From Dokdonella_A sp040002595 (GTDB lineage: Bacteria; Pseudomonadota; Gammaproteobacteria; Xanthomonadales; Rhodanobacteraceae), in assembly GCA_040002595.1 (NCBI GenBank), contig JBDUED010000023.1, forward strand, positions 1 through 20,832: a stretch of DNA of 20,832 bases, in the 5' to 3' direction. The first letter of the stretch is position 1; each line of letters starts with the position of its first letter. The notes beneath the pieces are model-generated. The model searched no databases. It saw nothing but the letters and a program-made list of their open reading frames with translations, and had not been told where the DNA came from. A program made the translations under genes and the position numbers. Below, one piece after another: positions 16,301 to 20,832 of this stretch.

Positions 16301-16399
16301 GGACAGGCCGGTGATCACGATCAACTTGTCGCGTGGCAGATCGAGATCGACATTCTTGAGGTTGTGGGTGCGCGCACCGCGGATTCGTATCGTGGCCAT
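13373..16399 (-). CDS. uvrA: Excinuclease ABC subunit A
   Basis: UvrA is the damage-scanning ATPase that loads UvrB in nucleotide excision repair. The product is 1008 residues, against about 940 in E. coli. It shows the first Walker A GLSGSGKSS (residues 31-39) and the first zinc module CPICDYSLPELEPRLFSF to CPACDGLG (about 303-333). Next come the signature LSGGEAQRIRLASQIGAGL and LDEPSIGLHQRDN, the second Walker A GVSGSGKSTLI (about 690) and the second zinc module GGRCEACEGDGLIKVEM to CDVCHGKRYNRET. LSGGEAQRVKLSRELS and LDEPTTGLH complete the set. Most of the extra length is an in-frame repeat insertion at about residues 239-289, just before the first zinc module, plus a short Arg/Ser/Ala tail. 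ATG 16399 matches the family start MATIRIRGARTHNLKN. The stop overlaps the thioesterase TTG start. Confidence 0.97.
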   Translation of the reverse strand: MATIRIRGARTHNLKNVDLDLPRDKLIVITGLSGSGKSSLAFDTIYAEGQRRYVESLSAYARQFLSIMEKPDVDHIEGLSPAIAIEQKATSHNPRSTVGTITEIYDYLRLLFARVGTPRCPDHGIPLEAQTISQMVDATLALDPEKRFMLIAPVVRERKGEHAQVFEQLRAQGFVRARVDGHVHELDALPPLALRQKHTVEVVIDRFRPKADIKQRLAESFETALRHGDGIAMIVNLDAGQESPSAASAGRARAAAGQESPSAASGRNGDPASSDTRASMHIAGRQGAADSKTAEITFSSRFSCPICDYSLPELEPRLFSFNSPVGACPACDGLGVTQFFDPARVVVNPQLSLAAGAVRGWDRRNQYYFQLILSLAKHYTFDVDTPWIDLPQATRQHVLYGSGEEQISIRYLTGARGAVTRKHRFEGIVPNLERRYKETESAAVREELAKFISDRDCPDCHGQRLNRSARNVFVGERNLPTLTGLPIDQSLGIFNTLTLAGWRGEIATKIVKEIRERLHFLVDVGLDYLTLDRQADSLSGGEAQRIRLASQIGAGLVGVMYVLDEPSIGLHQRDNERLLGTLRRLRDLGNTVIVVEHDEEAIRLADHVVDIGPGAGVHGGEIVAQGTIDAILAAPRSLTGQYLSGKRRIEVPTKRRKADQEKILRILGASGNNLKDVDLEIPAGLFTCITGVSGSGKSTLINDTLHKHTAAELNGANEKPAPFRSIEGLQLFDKVVDIDQSPIGRTPRSNPATYTGLFTPLRELFAQVPESRSRGYGPGRFSFNVKGGRCEACEGDGLIKVEMHFLPDVYVSCDVCHGKRYNRETLEITYKGHTIADVLAMTVEDAFALFQPVPVLARKLDTLMHVGLAYIKLGQSATTLSGGEAQRVKLSRELSKRDTGRTLYILDEPTTGLHFHDIEQLLKVLHRLTDDGNTVVVIEHNLDVIKTADWIVDLGPEGGQRGGTILTTGTPEQVALVPSSYTGQFLARTLAAAGMSTAARSRSRKEAA
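15535..15686 (-). repeat. In-frame two-copy repeat insertion within uvrA
   Basis: A 32-base sequence is present exactly at 15604-15635 and again at 15655-15686, a period of 51 bases (17 codons). On the uvrA strand it encodes AGQESPSAAS twice. Each copy is followed by a related segment: AGRARAA after the first, AGRQGAA after the second (GCAGGACGC shared). The second copy has extra sequence between these parts, including the palindrome GTGCATGGATGCAC at 15557-15570. The inserted protein is Ala/Ser/Gly-rich and lies between VNLD and TAEITFSSRF, where E. coli UvrA has only a few residues. Confidence 0.85.
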
Positions 16400-16425
16400 G
16401 CCGCATCAAATGGGGTGAAAAGGTC

Positions 16426-16434
16426 ACTATAACA
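16426..16434 (-). promoter_or_regulatory. Candidate extended -10 promoter for uvrA
   Basis: On the minus strand TGTTATAGT contains TATAGT (16431 down to 16426) preceded by TG one base away, an extended -10 form; no good -35 is visible. Transcription would start near 16419, giving a leader of about 20 bases before ATG 16399. No CTGT-N8-ACAG LexA site is seen in this gap. Confidence 0.42.
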
Positions 16435-16582
16435 ACCGGCTTGTCGCAGGGATTGCGACCGCATGCGACCATGCAGGGGTTATGGCGGCGGCGCACGGGG
16501 CAAGGCTCTCGGCCGTCAATCTGGGAGGCATCGCGGCACCCGCCGATCGGGCATTGGACATGCGTCGCCCGACGCCATTTTG

Positions 16583-16611
16583 TTGCCTTGGCCTGCGACT
16601 CGCGCTAGACT
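16583..16611 (+). promoter_or_regulatory. Candidate sigma-70 promoter for rplU-rpmA
   Basis: TTGCCT (16583-16588) and TAGACT (16606-16611) are separated by 17 bases, each matching four of six consensus positions. Transcription would begin near 16618, just before a perfect stem-loop, with a leader of about 59 bases to the rplU start. Confidence 0.55.
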
Positions 16612-16619
16612 TCGCGGTC

Positions 16620-16641
16620 CTTTTCGGTCAATCCCGAAAAG
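16620..16641 (+). other. Stem-loop at the predicted 5' end of the rplU-rpmA message
   Basis: CTTTTCGG (16620-16627) pairs perfectly with CCGAAAAG (16634-16641) around the loop TCAATC. It starts about two bases after the predicted transcription start and ends 35 bases before ATG 16677. It may shield the 5' end from decay or be a leader control site; no known leader family is recognised. Confidence 0.5.
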
Positions 16642-16676
16642 TTGGCCGTTTTCAGAATAACTACAGAGGCATAGCC

Positions 16677-17009
16677 ATGTACGCTGTCATTGTCACCGGC
16701 GGTCGTCAGTACCGCGTGGCGCAGGGAGAAACCCTGCGTGTTGAAAAACTCGTTGCCGATGTCGGCGACGAGGTCAAGCTGGATCAGGTCCTGATGGTCG
16801 GTGAGGGCGAGGGTGTCACCGTTGGCGGTCCGCTCGTTGCGGGCGCACTGGTCACCGTCAAGGTCGTCTCGCACGGTCGCGCAGACAAGATCCGCATCGT
16901 CAAATTCCGGCGCCGCAAGCATTTTCGCAAGGAAACCGGTCACCGGCAGCATTACACCGAAATCGAGATCGTCGGTATCACCGGCGGCAACAAGGCGGCG
17001 AAGGAGTAG
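16677..17009 (+). CDS. rplU: 50S ribosomal protein L21
   Basis: L21 is a large-subunit protein that binds 23S rRNA. The 110-residue product begins MYAVIVTGGRQYRVAQGE and continues with VEKLVADVGDEVKLDQVLMV, then KIRIVKFRRRKHFRKETGHR and HYTEIEIVGI, all typical. The C-terminus (TGGNKAAKE) is a few residues longer than in E. coli. AGAGG at 16665-16669, seven bases before ATG 16677, fixes the start; the frame is open to 16482 without conserved sequence. It is the first gene of the rplU-rpmA pair, with rpmA three bases downstream. Confidence 0.98.
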   Translation: MYAVIVTGGRQYRVAQGETLRVEKLVADVGDEVKLDQVLMVGEGEGVTVGGPLVAGALVTVKVVSHGRADKIRIVKFRRRKHFRKETGHRQHYTEIEIVGITGGNKAAKE

Positions 17010-17012
17010 GTC

Positions 17013-17270
17013 ATGGCACATAAAAAAGCAGGCGGCTCCACCCGCAACGGTCGTGATTCAAACCCGAAATATCTCGGCGTGAAGATCTACGGTGGCCAGG
17101 CAGTCAATGCCGGCAACATCATCATTCGCCAGCGCGGTACGCGTTTCCATCCGGGCACCGGCGTCGGCCTCGGCCGCGACCACACGATTTTTGCGATCGT
17201 CGATGGCAAGGTCGAGTTCAAGGTCAAAGGCGCAGAATCGCGCAAGATGGTCAACGTCATTCCGGTCTGA
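17013..17270 (+). CDS. rpmA: 50S ribosomal protein L27
   Basis: L27 reaches the peptidyl transferase centre of the large subunit. The 85-residue product is full length: MAHKKAGGSTRNGRDSNPK, then KIYGGQAVNAGNIIIRQRG, RFHPGTGVGLGRDHTIFA and VKGAESRKMVNVIPV. The N-terminus begins directly with the mature AHKKAGG form and has no cleaved extension as found in Firmicutes. AAGGAG at 17001-17006 lies inside the end of rplU, six bases before ATG 17013. A strong terminator follows 21 bases after the stop, closing the unit. Confidence 0.98.
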   Translation: MAHKKAGGSTRNGRDSNPKYLGVKIYGGQAVNAGNIIIRQRGTRFHPGTGVGLGRDHTIFAIVDGKVEFKVKGAESRKMVNVIPV

Positions 17271-17291
17271 TCAGCACACGAGCGTGCTGCG

Positions 17292-17326
17292 ACAAAAGCC
17301 CCGCTGCGAGCGGGGCTTTTGTTTTG
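17292..17326 (+). terminator. Rho-independent terminator of rplU-rpmA
   Basis: ACAAAAGCCCCGC (17292-17304) pairs with GCGGGGCTTTTGT (17310-17322), a 13-pair stem with the loop TGCGA, followed by TTTG and more T-rich sequence. This is a textbook intrinsic terminator just after rpmA. It separates the ribosomal pair from obgE, which therefore needs its own promoter or read-through. Confidence 0.92.
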
Positions 17327-17345
17327 TTTGCACCGACACCCGAGG

Positions 17346-17437
17346 TTCGGGATTGGCGATTGGGCAGAGCAGGAACATATTGCGGCCTTTGCCGCGACTG
17401 GTTTCAGCGGTAGCCTTCCCGAATCTCCAATCCCGAA
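17346..17437. repeat. Inverted repeat between rpmA and obgE
   Basis: TTCGGGATTGG (17346-17356) is inverted exactly as CCAATCCCGAA (17427-17437), 70 bases apart. Between them GCGGC-CTTT-GCCGC forms a small hairpin (17382-17395). The arms resemble GGGATTCGGGATTGGG-type intergenic repeats that I recall from xanthomonad genomes, so this may be an interspersed element. It ends 21 bases before the obgE start. Confidence 0.6.
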
Positions 17438-17458
17438 TTGCGCATCCCGGTCTCGCAC

Positions 17459-18505
17459 ATGAAATTCGTTGACGAAGCGACCATCCGCGTTTTTGCAGGC
17501 GACGGCGGCAATGGCAGCGTCAGTTTCCGACGCGAGAAATTCATCCCATTCGGCGGTCCTGACGGCGGCGACGGCGGCAGCGGCGGCAGCGTCTGGCTGG
17601 TCGCGGATGAAGGCCTCAATACGCTGATCGACTTCCGTCATCAGCGCAGCTATCGGGCGCAGCGCGGCGAAAATGGGATGGGCCGACAAATGGCCGGCAA
17701 GGGCGGCGCAGACGAAATGATCCGCGTGCCGGTCGGCACCGTCGTCATCAATGTCGATACCGACGAGCAGATCGGTGATCTCGCCGTGCACGGACAGCGT
17801 CTGCTGGTAGCCGAAGGCGGCCACGGTGGCCAGGGCAATGTCCATTTCAAGACCTCGGTCAACCGTGCGCCGCGACGTTCGATGCCTGGAAGTACCGGTG
17901 AGGAACGCGAACTCAAACTCGAGCTCAAGGTGCTCGCCGACGTAGGCCTGCTTGGATTCCCGAATGCGGGAAAATCCACTTTGATTCGCGCGGTTTCGGC
18001 AGCGACACCGAAGGTCGCCGATTACCCGTTTACCACCTTGCAGCCACATCTTGGCGTGGTCCGCATCGAGACCGACCGCAGCTTCGTGATCGCCGACATT
18101 CCCGGCTTGATCGAAGGCGCCTCGGACGGCGCCGGACTCGGCGTCCAATTCCTCAAGCACGTGGCGCGCACGCGACTGCTGCTGCATGTTGTCGATATTG
18201 CACCGCTCGACGGCATTACCGATCCCGTCACCGAAATCCGTGCGATCGAGAACGAACTCAAAAGTTTCGATCCGCGACTGCTCAAGCGCCCGCGCTGGCT
18301 GGTGTTCAATAAGATCGACCTGCTCGCTCCAGAGGAACGCGAGAAGATGGCGAAGGACATTGTGCGCAAGTTGAAATGGAAGCAGCCGTGGTATCTCGTT
18401 TCGGCCATTGCACGCGAAGGTACTTGGCCGTTATGCCTGGATATCCAGCGCTTTTTCGATGAGCAAAGGCTTGCCGCGGCGGACGCTGCGGAGCAGGGCG
18501 AGTGA
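17459..18505 (+). CDS. obgE: Obg family GTPase ObgE/CgtA
   Basis: ObgE is an essential GTPase that binds the 50S subunit late in assembly and is linked to growth and stringent control. The 348-residue product has the glycine-rich Obg fold (residues 1-158: GDGGNGSVSFRREKFIPFGG, GKGGADEMIRVPVGT, GGHGGQGNVHFKTS). The G domain follows with G1 GFPNAGKST (167-174), the switch I region YPFTTLQPHLGVV, G3 DIPGLIEGA, G4 NKIDLL (284-289) and G5 VSAIAREG. The acidic C-terminal tail found in E. coli is short here. ATG 17459 begins exactly at the family start MKFVDEATI; an ATG seven codons earlier is less likely. No Shine-Dalgarno site is visible. It follows the rpmA terminator by about 130 bases and converges on rpsT. 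Confidence 0.97.
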   Translation: MKFVDEATIRVFAGDGGNGSVSFRREKFIPFGGPDGGDGGSGGSVWLVADEGLNTLIDFRHQRSYRAQRGENGMGRQMAGKGGADEMIRVPVGTVVINVDTDEQIGDLAVHGQRLLVAEGGHGGQGNVHFKTSVNRAPRRSMPGSTGEERELKLELKVLADVGLLGFPNAGKSTLIRAVSAATPKVADYPFTTLQPHLGVVRIETDRSFVIADIPGLIEGASDGAGLGVQFLKHVARTRLLLHVVDIAPLDGITDPVTEIRAIENELKSFDPRLLKRPRWLVFNKIDLLAPEEREKMAKDIVRKLKWKQPWYLVSAIAREGTWPLCLDIQRFFDEQRLAAADAAEQGE

Positions 18506-18507
18506 TG

Positions 18508-18532
18508 CGAGCGGACCTGGACGGTCCGCTCG
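18508..18532. other. Stem-loop directly after the obgE stop
   Basis: CGAGCGGACC (18508-18517) pairs perfectly with GGTCCGCTCG (18523-18532) around TGGAC. It is followed by A7 rather than T, so it is not an intrinsic terminator for obgE; it may protect the 3' end or be part of the neighbouring hairpin array. Confidence 0.6.
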
Positions 18533-18668
18533 AAAAAAAGCCCGCGCGAGCCGGCGGCAGTGACTCTTTAAATAGGTCGGCGTGCGCCGGCGAGCGTTAC
18601 CCATTAAAAAAGCCGGCGTGCGCCGGCGTGCATTACCCATTAAAAAAGCCGGCGTGCGCCGGCTTTTT
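18533..18668. repeat. 36-base tandem array of terminator hairpins, four units
   Basis: Hairpins of the form GCCGGC-GTGC-GCCGGC start at 18540, 18576, 18612 and 18648, exactly 36 bases apart. Units at 18576 and 18612 differ at only three of 36 positions; the one at 18540 is more worn; the last is a partial unit. An A-run precedes each stem on the plus strand (A7, worn AAATAG, A6, A6). Read on the minus strand, each hairpin is thus followed by a T-run, giving successive intrinsic terminators for rpsT. Spacer text shared by two units includes TTACCCATT. Confidence 0.88.
18643..18668. terminator. Bidirectional intrinsic terminator between obgE and rpsT
   Basis: AAAAAGCCGGC (18643-18653) pairs with GCCGGCTTTTT (18658-18668) around GTGC. 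With A-runs on the left and T-runs on the right it can end transcription from both obgE and rpsT, which converge here. It is the last unit of the 36-base array. Confidence 0.9.
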
Positions 18669-18690
18669 CCCGATTGCTGCGCGGCCTTGT

Positions 18691-18954
18691 TCAGGCGAGC
18701 GCGCGGATATGCGCGGTCAGGCGACTTTTATGCCGCGAAGCCTTGTTTTTGTGGATCAGACCGCGCGAAGCGTAGCGATCCATCACCGGCTCGGCGATCA
18801 CGAACGCGGCTTCGGCTCGCGCCTTGTCCTTTGCTTCGATCGCCTTGACGACATTCTTGATCGCGGTGCGAACCATCGAACGCGCGCTGGCGTTGCGCTG
18901 GCGGTGCTGCTCGGACTGGCGCGCACGCTTCTTCGCGGATTTGATGTTGGCCAA
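18691..18954 (-). CDS. rpsT: 30S ribosomal protein S20, TTG start
   Basis: S20 is a small-subunit protein that binds 16S rRNA early in assembly. The 87-residue product equals the E. coli length: L(M)ANIKSAKKRARQSEQHR, then NASARSMVRTAIKNVVKAIE, and RGLIHKNKASRHKSRLTAHI. The start codon is TTG at 18954, because the conserved protein begins there and no ATG is nearby. E. coli rpsT also starts with UUG, which is tied to S20 autoregulation. GGAG lies seven bases upstream of the TTG. A near-consensus promoter sits about 40 bases upstream. The gene converges on obgE and diverges from murJ. Confidence 0.96.
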   Translation of the reverse strand: MANIKSAKKRARQSEQHRQRNASARSMVRTAIKNVVKAIEAKDKARAEAAFVIAEPVMDRYASRGLIHKNKASRHKSRLTAHIRALA

Positions 18955-18993
18955 GGTAAAACTCCAGTGAAAGGGGTCGGAAAAAGACTTGAA

Positions 18994-19022
18994 ATTATGA
19001 CGCTGAACGGCCACCGCGTCAA
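18994..19022 (-). promoter_or_regulatory. Sigma-70 promoter of rpsT
   Basis: On the minus strand TTGACG (19022-19017) and CATAAT (18999-18994) are 17 bases apart; each matches five of six consensus positions. Transcription would start near 18987, giving a leader of about 33 bases before the TTG start. It is the best-formed promoter in the window. Confidence 0.8.
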
Positions 19023-19069
19023 TTCGCGGGACGATAAAGCCTCGGCTCCCCGTCCAGTTGCTGGCTGTT

Positions 19070-19140
19070 GTGGGAGCGCCGGGAGGCGCGATGCTGTTGC
19101 GCCAAAGCACCCACTGCATCGCGGCTTGCGCCGCTCCCAC
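19070..19140. repeat. REP-like palindrome pair (BIME-like) between rpsT and murJ
   Basis: Two short palindromic elements face each other. The left one is GTGGGAGC then GCGCC-GGGA-GGCGC (19076-19089) and GCGATGC (19088-19094). The right one is GCATCGC (19116-19122), GCGGC-TTGC-GCCGC (19121-19134) and GCTCCCAC (19133-19140). The outer ends (eight bases) and inner ends (seven bases) are exact inverted copies. The GTGGGAGC...GCGATGC form is like REP elements of pseudomonads and xanthomonads, which are moved by RAYT-type transposases. Confidence 0.85.
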
Positions 19141-19169
19141 CAGGCTCCCAGCTCCCAGGCCGTCTCCGC

Positions 19170-20780
19170 ATGAGCCTCCGTCCGAGCCTGCTCCGCTCGA
19201 TGCTGAGCTTCAGCGGTGGCACCTTCGTGTCGCGCATCCTTGGCCTCGTGCGCGAGATGGTCATCGCCTACGCCTTCGGCGCGAATGCGACGACGGATGC
19301 ATTCTGGGTTGCATTCCGCATTCCGAATTTCCTGCGCCGACTGTTTGCGGAAGGCTCGTTCTCGGTCGCGTTCGTGCCGGTCCTGACCGAGTTCAAGGAA
19401 AAACGCAGTCACGCGGAATTGAAGGAACTGATCGCGCGCACCTCCGGCACGCTCGGCGCGATCCTGTTTGTCGTCACTGCACTCGGCATGCTCGGTGCGG
19501 GCTGGATCACCAGCGCATTTGCGCCAGGTTCGATCGATGAGCCGGTCAAGTTCGCACTGACCACCGACCTGCTGCGCGTGATGTTCCCGTTCCTGCTGTT
19601 CGTGTCGCTGACTGCGCTTGCCGGCGGCGTGCTCAACAGTTTCCACAAATTCATGCTGCCCGCGTTGACGCCCGTGATCATGAATCTGTGCATGATCGGC
19701 GCCGCATTGTGGATGGCGCCGCGCCTGCACACGCCGATCATGTCGCTCGGCTGGGCAATTCTCGCTGCGGGCATCCTGCAGCTTCTGGTGCAGCTGCCGA
19801 CACTGCGCAGCCTCGACCTTCTCGCGCTGCCGCGCTGGGGCTGGCGTCATGCCGGGGTGCGTCGCGTGCTCACCCTGATGATCCCGACCCTGTTCGGTTC
19901 ATCGGTCGCGCAGATCAACCTGCTGCTAGATACCGTGATCGCCTCGTTCCTGATCACCGGTTCGCAGAGTTGGCTGGCACAGACCGATCGCCTGCTCGAG
20001 TTCCCGCTCGGAATCTTCGGCGTCGCGCTTGGCACCGTGATTCTGCCGTCGCTGTCGCGGCATCATGTGACCACCGATCGCGATGGATTCTCCAAGGCGC
20101 TCGACTGGGGCTTGCGCGTCTCGCTGCTGATCTCGGTACCGGCGATGCTGGCGCTGGTGCTGCTCGCCCAGCCGATCCTCGCGACCTTGTTCCAGCACGG
20201 CAAATACACTGCGCACGATGTCCAGATGGCGGCGTTGTCGCTGTCCGCGTTGTCGTTCGGACTGCCGGCATTCGCGCTGGTCAAGGTCGTCGCACCCGCG
20301 TTCTACGCGCGCCAGGACACCAAGACGCCGGTCCGCGCGGGCGTCGTCGCGATGTGCGCGAACATGGTGATGAATGTGGTGTTCGTCGGCGCCTTGTTCT
20401 ATTTCTGGCATCGCCCCGAGGATCTTGGCAATGGCTGGCTCGACTCGATTGCGCGTGTGCCCGGGCTGCACATGGGCCTGGCTCTGGCCAGCGCACTCGC
20501 GAGTTATCTCAATCTGGCCCAACTGTGGTTCGCGCTGCGTCGCGATGGCGTCTACGTCAGCCAGCCCGGTTGGGCGCTGCACCTGCTGCGTCTTGGCACG
20601 GCGTGCGTGGCGATGATCGGCGTGCTTTTGCTCGGTCTGTGGTTCTGGCATGACTGGAGCGAATGGACTGTCGGCACGCGGGCGGTCCGGCTAGGCGTAC
20701 TCGTTGCAGCTGGCGGTACGACCTTTATCTCTGCGCTGTTCGCGTGCGGTTTTCGCCTGCGTGACCTGCGCGCGCAGTAA
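19170..20780 (+). CDS. murJ: Lipid II flippase MurJ
   Basis: MurJ (MviN) moves lipid II across the inner membrane for peptidoglycan synthesis; it is a MOP-superfamily protein with 14 membrane helices. The 536-residue product shows the family N-terminus SMLSFSGGTFVSRILGLVRE, then AYAFGANATTDAFWVAFRIP and NFLRRLFAEGSFSVAFVPVL. Further on are GSSVAQINLLLDTVIASFL and EFPLGIFGVALGTVILPSLS, then FYARQDTKTPVRAG. Hydrophobic stretches follow throughout. ATG 19170 gives a short cytosolic N-terminus; ATG 19200 is an alternative and the frame is open to 19068 without conserved residues, through the REP-like element. No clear ribosome site is visible. Its promoter must lie in or near the repeat region. 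The 52 bases after the stop show no gene I can support. Confidence 0.96.
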   Translation: MSLRPSLLRSMLSFSGGTFVSRILGLVREMVIAYAFGANATTDAFWVAFRIPNFLRRLFAEGSFSVAFVPVLTEFKEKRSHAELKELIARTSGTLGAILFVVTALGMLGAGWITSAFAPGSIDEPVKFALTTDLLRVMFPFLLFVSLTALAGGVLNSFHKFMLPALTPVIMNLCMIGAALWMAPRLHTPIMSLGWAILAAGILQLLVQLPTLRSLDLLALPRWGWRHAGVRRVLTLMIPTLFGSSVAQINLLLDTVIASFLITGSQSWLAQTDRLLEFPLGIFGVALGTVILPSLSRHHVTTDRDGFSKALDWGLRVSLLISVPAMLALVLLAQPILATLFQHGKYTAHDVQMAALSLSALSFGLPAFALVKVVAPAFYARQDTKTPVRAGVVAMCANMVMNVVFVGALFYFWHRPEDLGNGWLDSIARVPGLHMGLALASALASYLNLAQLWFALRRDGVYVSQPGWALHLLRLGTACVAMIGVLLLGLWFWHDWSEWTVGTRAVRLGVLVAAGGTTFISALFACGFRLRDLRAQ

Positions 20781-20832
20781 CGGCGCCGGGACTTGCGGCA
20801 GTGCAGGTCGACCGCACCAACTCGCAGATCGT

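Noticed and set aside
15542..16432. Plus-strand open frame of 296 codons with two GTWAFLPG copies
   Set aside because: It is opposite uvrA; the repeated peptide is only the reverse reading of the DNA repeat inside uvrA.
18579..18663. The 36-base repeats as a CRISPR array
   Set aside because: There is no alternation of constant repeats with unique spacers; the whole 36-base unit repeats, and it forms terminator hairpins.

Overview
The window is a GC-rich, densely coded chromosomal segment with about 18 genes on both strands. It looks like a gammaproteobacterium of the Xanthomonadales (Lysobacterales), possibly Rhodanobacteraceae. This rests on remembered gene order (queG / nnr-tsaE-amiC-mutL, and rplU-rpmA-obgE / rpsT / murJ) and on protein resemblance, not on a search. 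No gene-free stretch exceeds 300 bases; the longest is the 277-base gap between uvrA and rplU.

Layout. Positions 1-928 (minus) hold the N-terminal part of queG, cut by the window edge. Divergent from it is a rightward run: nnr (NAD(P)HX repair), tsaE (tRNA t6A), amiC (cell-wall amidase), mutL (mismatch repair), a DUF1684 lipoprotein-like/periplasmic protein and an FKBP-like protein whose active site has decayed. After a stem-loop comes a tightly overlapping trio: a DUF1289 protein, a NudL-type CoA pyrophosphatase and a 3-mercaptopyruvate sulfurtransferase. Positions 10100-12308 (minus) carry a DUF4139 exported protein followed by an enoyl-CoA hydratase/isomerase. A periplasmic PCu(A)C copper chaperone (plus) converges on, and overlaps, a hotdog thioesterase that lies downstream of uvrA (minus). 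The right part holds rplU-rpmA, obgE, rpsT (minus) and murJ.

The gene content is mostly housekeeping: tRNA modification, metabolite repair, DNA repair, cell-wall synthesis and splitting, and ribosome parts. I see no CRISPR array, tRNA or rRNA gene, prophage, insertion sequence, toxin-antitoxin pair or defence island, and no convincing new multi-gene system. The unusual material is small-scale: a two-copy repeat inserted in frame into uvrA; an exact 36-base-period tandem array of terminator hairpins between obgE and rpsT; a head-to-head REP-like palindrome pair upstream of murJ; an inverted repeat upstream of obgE; a possible leaderless nnr; a pseudo-active FKBP; and a low-complexity N-terminal extension with a TTG start on the thioesterase.
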